From: Caulobacteraceae bacterium
GTDB taxonomy: Bacteria; Pseudomonadota; Alphaproteobacteria; Caulobacterales; Caulobacteraceae
Reading direction: 5' to 3'
DNA length: 6,736 bases
Assembly (NCBI GenBank): GCA_028291305.1
Contig: JAQGII010000012.1
Location: 1 to 6,736 of the forward strand
Numbering within the stretch: position 1 is the first letter of the stretch; each line of letters starts with the position of its first letter. The notes beneath the pieces were generated by a model. The model worked only from the letters and a program-made list of their open reading frames with translations. It did not search any database and was not told the origin of the DNA. The translations under genes and the position numbers were made by a program. Below, in pieces: positions 1 through 5,507 of this stretch.

Positions 1-773
1 TGTTCCTCGACGAGAACAACCAGAAGATCTCCAAGTCCAAGGGCAACGGCCTGACCATGGAGGACTGGCTGCGCTACGGCGCGCCGGAAAGCCTGGCCTA
101 CTACATGTTCCAGTCGCCCAGGTCGGCCAAGCGGCTGTTCTTCGACGTGATTCCCAAGGCCACCGACGAATACCTGCAGCAGCTGGAGGCCCTGAACCGG
201 CCCACGGCGCCGCCGTCGGAGGGCGACGCCAAGCCCCTGCCCAATCCGGTCGACAATCCGGTGTGGCACGTGCACGCCGGCAAGCCGCCCGCGCAGTCCT
301 CGCCCGTGTCGTTCAGCCTGCTCCTGAACCTGACCTCGGCGGCCAACGCCTCCAACCAGGACATCCTGTGGGGCTTCATCTCCCGCTACATCCCCGGCGC
401 GACGGCGGACACCCAGCCCCTGCTGGCCAAGCTGGCGGCGGGGGCGATCAACTATTACGAGGATTTCGTCCGCCCCCATAAGACCTTCCGCGCCCCGGAC
501 GCGCGCGAGCGCGCCGCGCTGGAGGACCTGCTGGCGCGGCTGAAGGCCCTGCCGACCGGCTGCCAGGACGCCGAGCTGATCCAGAACGAGGTCTACGCCG
601 CCGGCAAGGACGCCGGCTTCGAGCCCCTGCGCCTGTGGTTCACGGCCCTGTACGAAGTGCTGCTCGGCCAGAGCCAGGGCCCCCGGTTCGGCTCCTTCGT
701 GGCCATCTACGGCGTGGCCGAGACGGTCGACCTGATCGAGCGCGCGCTGCGCGGAGAAGACCTGGCGGCGTAG
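1..773 (+). CDS. lysS: Lysine--tRNA ligase, class I (C-terminal part; 5' end outside window)
   Basis: This cytoplasmic enzyme charges tRNA-Lys with lysine using ATP. The reading frame is open from base 3 and gives the last 256 residues, ending at a TAG at 771-773. The first visible residues contain KISKSKGNG (residues 8-16 of the fragment), the class I KMSKS signature that binds ATP in the active site. This, with the following DWLRYGAPESLAYYMFQSP stretch, fits the archaeal-type class I LysRS (also named LysK) used by many Alphaproteobacteria in place of the class II enzyme. The rest is the helical anticodon-binding region. Class I LysRS is usually somewhat over 500 residues, so about half is missing to the left. 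The gene is convergent with the vsr-like gene and their 3' ends overlap by 67 bases. No terminator is evident between them. The family call is secure; the promoter and start are not visible. Confidence 0.95.
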   Translation, partial: FLDENNQKISKSKGNGLTMEDWLRYGAPESLAYYMFQSPRSAKRLFFDVIPKATDEYLQQLEALNRPTAPPSEGDAKPLPNPVDNPVWHVHAGKPPAQSSPVSFSLLLNLTSAANASNQDILWGFISRYIPGATADTQPLLAKLAAGAINYYEDFVRPHKTFRAPDARERAALEDLLARLKALPTGCQDAELIQNEVYAAGKDAGFEPLRLWFTALYEVLLGQSQGPRFGSFVAIYGVAETVDLIERALRGEDLAA

Positions 774-1195
774 CTGCGATCGAGGGGGAGGGACAACAGG
801 TCGGCCACCGAACGTTCCAGCCGTTCCTCGTCCTTCAGCTCGCATTCCCACAGGGTCAGCACCCGCCAGCCGGAGGCTTGCAACGCCGCGCGGTGAGCGA
901 TGTCGCGCTCGCGATTGCCGCCGATCTTGGCTTCCCAATAGGGGCGGTTGGCCTTGGGCGTGCGCGCGCCGCGGGGGCAGTCGTGGCCGTGCCAGAAGCA
1001 GCCGTGGACGAAGATCGCCAGCCTGCGGCCCGGCATGACGATGTCGGGCTTGCCCGGCAGGTCCTTGCGGTGCAGCCGGTAGCGCAGGCCCATGCGGGTC
1101 AGCAGCCGGCGCACCTTCAGCTCGGGCGAGGTGTCCTTGCCCTTGACCCGGCGCATCACCGACGAGCGCTTATCGGGAGTGAAAACGTCCGTCAT
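707..1195 (-). CDS. vsr: Very short patch repair (Vsr) DNA mismatch endonuclease
   Basis: Vsr nicks DNA 5' of the T in T:G mismatches that arise when 5-methylcytosine deaminates, starting short-patch repair. The 162-residue product carries the residues known from E. coli Vsr at the same positions: E25, D51 (in GKPDIV), H64 and H69 (in FVHGCFWHGHDCP). The zinc ligands are also present: C66, H71, C73 and a late cysteine in LWECEL (C118). The ATG at 1195 has GGAGG seven bases upstream. The gene lies 39 bases downstream of cysK and is probably co-transcribed with it. A cytosine-C5 methyltransferase, the expected partner, lies two genes upstream. The last 20 or so residues are Ser/Arg-rich, are encoded antisense to the lysS end, and look unlike a conserved domain, so the functional fold probably ends near residue 140. 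The recognition sequence cannot be read from the protein. Confidence 0.95.
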   Translation of the reverse strand: MTDVFTPDKRSSVMRRVKGKDTSPELKVRRLLTRMGLRYRLHRKDLPGKPDIVMPGRRLAIFVHGCFWHGHDCPRGARTPKANRPYWEAKIGGNRERDIAHRAALQASGWRVLTLWECELKDEERLERSVADLLSLPLDRSYAARSSPRSARSIRSTVSATP

Positions 1196-1208
1196 TCGTC
1201 ATCCTCCA

Positions 1209-1226
1209 CCCCTCTCACTCGAGGGG
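1209..1226 (-). other. Inverted repeat in the cysK-vsr spacer
   Basis: CCCCTC at 1209-1214 is the exact reverse complement of GAGGGG at 1221-1226, with a six-base loop. In the minus-strand transcript this would form a hairpin just after the cysK stop and immediately before the vsr ribosome binding site (GGAGG, 1203-1207). No T tract follows, so it is unlikely to be an intrinsic terminator. It could modulate vsr translation, stabilise the cysK message, or simply be a remnant of a G-rich intergenic repeat. The structure is seen directly; any function is inference. Confidence 0.4.
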
Positions 1227-1234
1227 GAAGGGGG

Positions 1235-2221
1235 TCATAGCCCGTCGAACAGCGCCGTGGACAGGTAGCGCTCGGCGAAGCTGGGGATGATGGCCACGAT
1301 CACCTTGCCGGCGTACTCGTCCGTCGCCGCCAGGCGGAAGGCCGCGCTGATCGCCGCGCCCGAGGAGATGCCGACCGGGATGCCCTCCTCGCGGGCCACG
1401 CGGCGGGCCATCTCGAAGCTTTCGTCGTTGCTGACGGTGACGATCTCGTCGATCACGCCCCGGTCCAGGATGCCGGGCACGAAGCCCGCGCCGATGCCCT
1501 GGATCTTGTGCGGCCCGGGCGTGCCGCCGGACAGAACGGCGGAGGCCTCCGGCTCGACCGCGACCATCTTCACCGAGGGCTTGCGCGCCTTCAGCACTTG
1601 GCCGACGCCGGTGATGGTGCCGCCGGTGCCGACGCCCGAGACCACGGCGTCGACCGCGCCCTTGGTGTCGTTCCAGATCTCCTCGGCGGTGGTGACGCGG
1701 TGGATCAGCGGGTTGGCGGTGTTTTCGAACTGCTGAGGCATCACCGAACCGGGGATTTCCGCCAGCAGCTCCTGCGCCCGGCCGACGGCGCCGCGCATGC
1801 CCTTTTCGGCGGGGGTGAGCTCCAGGCGGGCGCCCAGCAGGACCAGCATCTTGCGCCGCTCCATCGACATGCTCTCGGGCATGACCAGGATCAGCGGGTA
1901 GCCCTTGGAGGCGGCGACGAAGGCCAGGGCGATGCCGGTGTTGCCCGAGGTGGGCTCGATGATGGTCGAGCCGGCCTTGAGGATGCCGCGCGCTTCCAGC
2001 GCCTCGATCATCGACACGCCGATGCGGTCCTTGACGCTGGCCATGGGATTGAAGAACTCCAGCTTGGCCAGGACCTCGCCCTTGGGCTTGAGCGCCCGGG
2101 TCAGGTTGGGCATCCGCACCAGGGGCGTGTCGCCGATGGTGTCGATGATGGAGTCGTAGACCTTGCCTCGACCGGAGCGCTTGTGCCGGCTGGCGTCGTA
2201 GGGGTTCTGGGCGGAGTCCAT
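1235..2221 (-). CDS. cysK: Cysteine synthase A (O-acetylserine sulfhydrylase)
   Basis: This PLP enzyme makes L-cysteine from O-acetylserine and sulfide in the cytoplasm. The 328-residue product has the full fold-type II set: the PLP-binding lysine K64 in MASVKDR, the substrate-binding loop TSGNTG (91-96), the phosphate-binding GVGTGGT (196-202), GISSGAA (284-290), and PSFAERYLS near the C-terminus. Length fits the family, apart from a basic N-terminal extension of about 20 residues before KVYDSI. The ATG at 2221 is supported by AGAGG seven bases upstream, so the extension is probably real. The gene lies between the methyltransferase (93 bases upstream) and vsr (39 bases downstream), with which it has no obvious metabolic link. 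A ten-base palindrome covers its ribosome binding site. CysM or cystathionine beta-synthase-like proteins are the main alternatives, but the motif set fits CysK best. Confidence 0.96.
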   Translation of the reverse strand: MDSAQNPYDASRHKRSGRGKVYDSIIDTIGDTPLVRMPNLTRALKPKGEVLAKLEFFNPMASVKDRIGVSMIEALEARGILKAGSTIIEPTSGNTGIALAFVAASKGYPLILVMPESMSMERRKMLVLLGARLELTPAEKGMRGAVGRAQELLAEIPGSVMPQQFENTANPLIHRVTTAEEIWNDTKGAVDAVVSGVGTGGTITGVGQVLKARKPSVKMVAVEPEASAVLSGGTPGPHKIQGIGAGFVPGILDRGVIDEIVTVSNDESFEMARRVAREEGIPVGISSGAAISAAFRLAATDEYAGKVIVAIIPSFAERYLSTALFDGL

Positions 2222-2228
2222 GGCGCGA

Positions 2229-2238
2229 CCTCTAGAGG
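2229..2238. promoter_or_regulatory. Palindrome CCTCTAGAGG over the cysK ribosome binding site
   Basis: CCTCTAGAGG is a perfect ten-base palindrome. Its left half supplies the AGAGG Shine-Dalgarno sequence of cysK on the minus strand, seven bases before the ATG. The rest of the 93-base methyltransferase-cysK spacer (2222-2314) has no gene and no convincing terminator. It contains two further CTAG tetranucleotides at 2261-2264 and 2297-2300. A protein-binding operator is possible but unproven. I could not identify a confident promoter here. Confidence 0.35.
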
Positions 2239-2314
2239 GTGCTGATCGTTGGCCGGCAATCTAGTGGCGCGGGGCGGCTTTGTCTTGAGAGCTTCTCTAG
2301 CAGCGCGGTGGGAT

Positions 2315-3448
2315 TTACTCGGCCGCCAGGCGGCCGGCCTGGCCGAGCAGCGGCTCCAGCAGGCGCTGCGCCAGGAACCGCACCACCGGCACCGCCACTC
2401 CGTCGCCGACCACGTGCAGGGCCCCGGTGGCCGACCGCGGCAGGACGTAATCGTCGGCCAGGCCCATCAGCCGCGCGCCCTCGCGCCCGGACAGCAGGCG
2501 GGAGCGCACCTGTCCGTCCTCGGCGACCAGCAGGATCTGGCGCGAGGAGCCGCCGCGCGGCGTGCGCAGGCAGCCGGCCATGCCGTCGAAGCGGACTTCC
2601 GCGCGCTGCTGCGAGCGCCCGTCCTCGATGCGGGTGCGGCGGAACACGGCGCCGACCTGGCGCCCGCCGGCCGCCCGCGCGGCCTCGACCTTGGCCCGGT
2701 GCAGGGGGGCCATCAACGACAGCAGGCGCCGGGTCTGGTCCGGGCGATGCCAGGCGGCCGCGCCGTCGGGGTCGAGCAGGGCGGCGATGCCGGTGTTGCG
2801 GCGGGGCGGCGCGCCCGGCGACCACCACAGCCACTGGGCCTTCAGCGCCTCGGGCAGGGCGGCGTGGGCCTGGCGCACGGCGACGGTGTGGAAGGGCCCC
2901 TCGCCCAGCAGGCCGTGCGCCGGCGGCTCGCGCGTGGCGACGATGAACACCCGGGGGCGGGACTGGGGCAGGAAGGCTGCGGCATCGATCTCCAGGGCGC
3001 CGAAGCGGTAGCCCTGGCCGGCCAAGGCCTCGCCGAGGGCCGCGAAGTCGGCGCCGCCGTGCGACGACAGCAGGCCGCACACGTTCTCGATGACCAGGGC
3101 GCGGGGCGCGCGGTCCTCGGCGGCCAGGGCCTCGATCAGCCGCCAGAAGCCCCAGAAGGCCGAGGAGCGGCCGCCCTTCAGCCCCGCCCGGCCGCCGGCC
3201 AGGCTGAAGTCCTGGCAGGGCGAGGAGGCCCAGGCCAGGTCGGCGCGCCCGGGCAGGCGCTCGGGCGCGACCGCCCAGACGTCGCCGTGGACGAAGGCGT
3301 CGGCCGGCCAGTTGGCGCGGTAGGTGTCGGCTTTCAGGGGATCGAAGTCGTTGGCGAAGGCGGTGGACCAGCCTGCGCCGAGGCCAGCGCGGGCCATGCC
3401 GCCACCGGCGAAGAACTCATAGGCGACGAGGGGGCGGGCGCGACTCAC
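2315..3448 (-). CDS. DNA (cytosine-5-)-methyltransferase, apparently solitary
   Basis: The 377-residue product transfers a methyl group from S-adenosylmethionine to carbon 5 of cytosine in DNA. The conserved C5-MTase motifs appear in order: I, EFFAGGGMARAGLG (11-24); IV, SPCQDFS with catalytic C78; VI, IENV (120-123); VIII, QSRPRVFIV (162-170); a variable target-recognition region from about 185 to 290; CLRTPRGGSSRQ (293-304) and REGARLMGLADDY (322-334) around motif IX; and X, GDGVAVPVV (348-356). It is complete, with no missing key residue. The start is a GTG at 3448; a GGAGG lies 16 bases upstream, unusually far, with a small hairpin in between. No in-frame start with better spacing is visible, and an internal ATG at residue 18 would destroy motif I. 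No restriction enzyme gene flanks it, but a Vsr homologue lies two genes downstream. Base composition matches the neighbours, so recent transfer is not suggested. Target sequence is not readable here. Confidence 0.95.
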   Translation of the reverse strand: MSRARPLVAYEFFAGGGMARAGLGAGWSTAFANDFDPLKADTYRANWPADAFVHGDVWAVAPERLPGRADLAWASSPCQDFSLAGGRAGLKGGRSSAFWGFWRLIEALAAEDRAPRALVIENVCGLLSSHGGADFAALGEALAGQGYRFGALEIDAAAFLPQSRPRVFIVATREPPAHGLLGEGPFHTVAVRQAHAALPEALKAQWLWWSPGAPPRRNTGIAALLDPDGAAAWHRPDQTRRLLSLMAPLHRAKVEAARAAGGRQVGAVFRRTRIEDGRSQQRAEVRFDGMAGCLRTPRGGSSRQILLVAEDGQVRSRLLSGREGARLMGLADDYVLPRSATGALHVVGDGVAVPVVRFLAQRLLEPLLGQAGRLAAE

Positions 3449-3465
3449 GCGCCGATGGTAGGCGC
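3449..3465 (-). promoter_or_regulatory. Hairpin between Shine-Dalgarno and GTG start of the methyltransferase
   Basis: On the minus strand GCGCC, a seven-base loop and GGCGC occupy exactly the spacer between GGAGG (3465-3469) and the GTG start (3446-3448). The linear spacing is 16 bases, too long for normal initiation. If the stem formed, the effective distance would shrink. The structure is visible; its use in translation control is inference. A leaderless start is another possibility. Confidence 0.35.
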
Positions 3466-3525
3466 CTCCGGGGCAAACCGGAATCCCCCCGCCTTGCGCC
3501 GGGAGGCCATGGACTGCGCGATGTC

Positions 3526-3568
3526 GGGAAAAGAACCGCCGGTCGCGGCCTGTCAGCCAGCGACCGGC
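3526..3568 (-). terminator. Intrinsic terminator of the hsp20-DUF1150 transcript
   Basis: Read on the minus strand, GCCGGTCGC (3568-3560) pairs perfectly with GCGACCGGC (3546-3538). Three further GGC/GCC pairs extend the stem beyond a single-base bulge, leaving a six-base loop. The second arm is followed by GG and then TTCTTTT (3535-3529). A twelve-pair GC-rich stem plus a T tract is a standard Rho-independent terminator. It lies 60 bases past the DUF1150 stop and separates that unit from the methyltransferase gene, whose promoter would then have to lie within about 3449-3530. Confidence 0.8.
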
Positions 3569-3574
3569 GTCGAT

Positions 3575-3591
3575 GGGCCTCGGGACGGCCC
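3575..3591. repeat. Inverted repeat, middle hairpin of the DUF1150 trailer
   Basis: GGGCC at 3575-3579 pairs with GGCCC at 3587-3591 around a seven-base loop. It lies between the stop-proximal hairpin and the intrinsic terminator. No T tract adjoins it. It could help transcript stability, but at five pairs in GC-rich DNA it may also be chance. Confidence 0.35.
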
Positions 3592-3600
3592 GGGGATGAC

Positions 3601-3617
3601 GGAGCGCCGTGCGCTCC
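3601..3617. repeat. Inverted repeat just after the DUF1150 stop codon
   Basis: GGAGCGC (3601-3607) and GCGCTCC (3611-3617) are perfect seven-base inverted arms around a three-base loop. The structure starts ten bases after the DUF1150 stop codon. No T tract follows on either strand, so it is more likely a transcript-stabilising stem or part of a compound termination region than a terminator on its own. Confidence 0.5.
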
Positions 3618-3627
3618 GCGCTCGCGA

Positions 3628-3885
3628 TTAGTGCACCGAAACCGGGGCCAGTTCGTGGGCGAGGGCGGCGGCCATGGCGGACTCGCGGTCCACCAGCACG
3701 GCCAGACGCTCGCCGTCGGCGCGGTGCACGGCGTAGAAGGTCTGGTCCGGGTCCAGCGAGAAGCCTTCGATAACTTCGACGGACGTGGAGGCAAGCACTT
3801 CCTTGGCCTTGATTGGACGGACATAGACCAGGTCTGGCGCCCCCAGGGCGGCAAACGCTTCAGACGTCAGCATCGGTGTCATCAT
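3628..3885 (-). CDS. DUF1150 family protein, 85 residues, function unknown
   Basis: I recognise this as the DUF1150 family, a small alphaproteobacterial family with no known activity that is often encoded beside small heat shock proteins. The product has no signal peptide or membrane segment and no catalytic motif I can name. It opens with LTSEAFAALGAPDLVYVRPI, has a central acidic stretch around DPDQTFYAVHRADGERLAVL, and ends in ALAHELAPVSVH. The start is set by a very strong ribosome binding site, AAAGGAGGTGG: GGAGG lies five bases before the first ATG (3885) and eight before an immediately following second ATG (3882), so an 84-residue form is equally possible. It follows hsp20 after 41 bases and ends before a three-hairpin trailer, so the two genes are very likely co-transcribed. 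The frame stays open further upstream to about 4386, but that part is antisense-like noise overlapping hsp20. Confidence 0.88.
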   Translation of the reverse strand: MMTPMLTSEAFAALGAPDLVYVRPIKAKEVLASTSVEVIEGFSLDPDQTFYAVHRADGERLAVLVDRESAMAAALAHELAPVSVH

Positions 3886-3926
3886 GACCACCTCCTTTGA
3901 ACTCAACGCGACAATCGGATGCCGGT

Positions 3927-4370
3927 TCAGCCGGCCGATTGGATGGGAATACGTTTCACGAGCTTGACGGGCGGGATCCGCGACACGTCGATGTGAAGCA
4001 GACCGTGTTCCAAGACTGCTCCGGTCACTTCCATGCCGTCCGCCAGGACGAAGCTGCGCAGGAAGCTCCGGGCGGCGATGCCCCGGTGCAGATAGGCCCG
4101 GTCCCCTGCGGCGATTGCCTCCGCCGTCGCCTTTGGCTCGCCTTCGCGCCGACCCGCCAGGACCAGTTGGTTGTCCTCGACGGTGACGCTGAGCTGGTCC
4201 GGCGAGAAGCCGGCCACCGCCAAGCTGATGCGGACCTGGCCTTCGCCGCGGTCCTCGACATTGTAGGGCGGATAGCTGTCGCCCGCGGCCTTGGCCGCGC
4301 GCTCGACCAAGTTCCGCGTATGCTCGAAACCGAGCAGGAACGGGCTGTCGAAGAAGATCGTCCGGTTCAC
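3927..4370 (-). CDS. Small heat shock protein, Hsp20/alpha-crystallin family
   Basis: This cytoplasmic ATP-independent chaperone binds unfolding proteins and holds them for refolding. From the GTG at 4370 the product has 147 residues, a usual IbpA-like length. It has a short N-terminal arm (RTIFFDSPFLLGFEHTRNLVERAA), an alpha-crystallin domain from about residue 33 (YPPYNVE) to 132, with the YLHRGIAARSFLRSFVLADG segment typical of the IbpA class, and a C-terminal IPI (141-143), the I-x-I motif used in oligomer contacts. The GTG is preferred because GAGGG lies seven bases upstream and family members begin near this N-terminal segment. In-frame ATG (4421) and TTG (4433) would add 17 or 21 residues but lack a good ribosome binding site. 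A sigma-32-like promoter and a hairpin over the binding site lie upstream, suggesting heat control. Confidence 0.93.
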   Translation of the reverse strand: MNRTIFFDSPFLLGFEHTRNLVERAAKAAGDSYPPYNVEDRGEGQVRISLAVAGFSPDQLSVTVEDNQLVLAGRREGEPKATAEAIAAGDRAYLHRGIAARSFLRSFVLADGMEVTGAVLEHGLLHIDVSRIPPVKLVKRIPIQSAG

Positions 4371-4373
4371 CGT

Positions 4374-4397
4374 GAAGCCCTCGCAATAAGCGACTTC
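4374..4397 (-). promoter_or_regulatory. Hairpin enclosing the hsp20 ribosome binding site (candidate RNA thermometer)
   Basis: On the minus strand GAAG TCGC, loop TTATT, GCGA, bulged GGG, CTTC forms two four-pair stems with a three-base bulge. The Shine-Dalgarno GAGGG (4382-4378) lies in the 3' arm: its GA is paired and its GGG is the bulge. The GTG start follows four bases after the stem. A modest, bulged stem over the ribosome binding site of a small heat shock gene resembles ROSE-type thermometers in layout, though it does not match a ROSE consensus that I can confirm. If translation starts at the upstream ATG, this would be coding sequence. Confidence 0.45.
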
Positions 4398-4444
4398 GAC
4401 GCCTGCAGGCCGGCCCGTCATGGCGCCGACCAAGGCGCTGAGCT

Positions 4445-4474
4445 TAGATGGGAAGGCTGGACCGGCTTGGCAAC
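4445..4474 (-). promoter_or_regulatory. Candidate sigma-32 (RpoH) heat-shock promoter of hsp20
   Basis: On the minus strand GTTGCCA (4474-4468) resembles the -35 CTTGAAA of heat-shock promoters. CCCATCTA (4452-4445) matches the -10 CCCATnT element, with a 15-base spacer. Transcription would begin near 4438, giving a leader of about 70 bases before the GTG start, enough to contain the hairpin over the ribosome binding site. The match is strongest in the -10. The position just outside a small heat shock gene supports the call. Confidence 0.5.
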
Positions 4475-4493
4475 CCGTCTGCGAGAGCCAGGC

Positions 4494-5507
4494 TCAGCGG
4501 CCGGCGGAGCTGGGCCGATAGACCAGGATCGCGGCCGGCGCACCCTCGGCGGCGCGCGCCGCCACGAACAGGCGGTCCAACTCGGGCGACAACAGCGAGG
4601 TCCGCGCCCCCGGCCGGGTCGCCACGCGGCCGGCCGACGCATAGGGCCCGCCATCGCTGTGGAAGACCTCGACCAGCCCCTGGCCGCAGCTGACGTAGAT
4701 GTTGCGCCGGGGCGGGTCGAAGAAGACGTCGTCGGAATCGCCGCAGGTGGCGTGGCGCTCGGTGATCGCGCCGCTGTTCATATCGACCAGGGCCAACTGG
4801 GCCGGGGTGCGGAACACTGTCGCCAGCCGGGCGTCGGCGGCGTTGAGCGACATCGGGAAATTGGCGAAGGCCAGCCCGGTGGACCAGGTCCTGACCGCGC
4901 CGGTCTGCAGGTCGACCGCGGCGATGCGCCGGGCGTTGGGCACATTGACGAAGGCGCGCCGGGATTTCGGATCGAGCCGGATGCCCTCGGGATGGGCGCC
5001 CAGGGCGATGGTCTTGAGAACCTTCTTCTGCACCGGGTCGATCAGCGCCAGGCCCCCGGCGCCGTATCCGACAACGACCTGGCCGGTCGCCTCGTCCACG
5101 CGCACATTGTCGGCGTCGTCGCCAAGGCTCACCTCGCCGGCGGGCGTGAGGTCGGGGCCGGCATAGAAGCGCACGGCGCCGTCGCCGCCGGTGGCGACCA
5201 CCAGTTGGTCGGTGGCCGGCAGATAGGCCAGCCCCTGGGGTTCCTGCAGGCCGGAGATCCGCTTGATCGAGCGGCCTTGCTCCAAATCCACCACATCGAC
5301 GGTTCCATTGCCGAGTTCGGCGACGAACAGCCGATGGCGCTTCAGATCGATGGCCATGTGGTCGATGCGGCCGGCGACGCCAGCCAAGGCGATAGTCCGT
5401 TCGAGGACGAGGGGCCCGGGGCCTGCGGAGCTGGCAGGCCAAGCCGCAAGCCCAGCGGCAGCGATGGCCGCCGCGAGCGCGGCGATGGGTTGCGGCTTGA
5501 TGATCAT
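4494..5507 (-). CDS. Secreted YncE-like seven-bladed beta-propeller protein
   Basis: The 337-residue product begins with a Sec signal peptide (K4, hydrophobic Ala-rich core 8-23, likely cleavage after A28 in ASSA), so it should act in the periplasm. The mature part has seven repeats of a strand pair of the form rlfVa...g.v.vvDl, at about 60-75, 102-116, 143-157, 185-199, 228-242, 270-282 and 313-330, which is what a seven-bladed propeller of the YVTN/YncE or cytochrome d1-like superfamily shows. No haem-binding CxxCH or other catalytic motif is present. The only two cysteines, C255 and C274, flank one blade and may form a disulfide. The ATG at 5507 overlaps the chrA stop codon (TGATG) and GGAGG lies eight bases upstream, so translation is probably coupled to the transporter. 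Function is unknown; binding of a ligand or partner protein is the usual role of such folds. Confidence 0.85.
   Translation of the reverse strand: MIIKPQPIAALAAAIAAAGLAAWPASSAGPGPLVLERTIALAGVAGRIDHMAIDLKRHRLFVAELGNGTVDVVDLEQGRSIKRISGLQEPQGLAYLPATDQLVVATGGDGAVRFYAGPDLTPAGEVSLGDDADNVRVDEATGQVVVGYGAGGLALIDPVQKKVLKTIALGAHPEGIRLDPKSRRAFVNVPNARRIAAVDLQTGAVRTWSTGLAFANFPMSLNAADARLATVFRTPAQLALVDMNSGAITERHATCGDSDDVFFDPPRRNIYVSCGQGLVEVFHSDGGPYASAGRVATRPGARTSLLSPELDRLFVAARAAEGAPAAILVYRPSSAGR

Noticed and set aside
707..3448. A restriction-modification system
   Set aside because: A C5 methyltransferase is present but no gene here resembles a restriction endonuclease; Vsr is a mismatch repair nickase.
2249..3631. 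A 460-codon plus-strand frame
   Set aside because: It is antisense to the methyltransferase, whose conserved motifs all lie in the minus-strand frame; the plus-strand product is low-complexity.
3628..4386. A 252-residue version of the DUF1150 gene
   Set aside because: The extra 167 residues overlap hsp20 in another frame and are Arg/Gly-rich. The strong ribosome binding site and family similarity place the start at 3885 or 3882.
3927..4433. Longer hsp20 starting at TTG 4433 or ATG 4421
   Set aside because: Neither has a good ribosome binding site, while GTG 4370 has GAGGG at seven bases and gives the family's usual N-terminus. The ATG cannot be fully excluded.
4441..4496. An intrinsic terminator after the propeller gene
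   Set aside because: The GAGCC/GGCTC repeat next to the stop codon has no usable loop and no T tract, so termination there is not supported.
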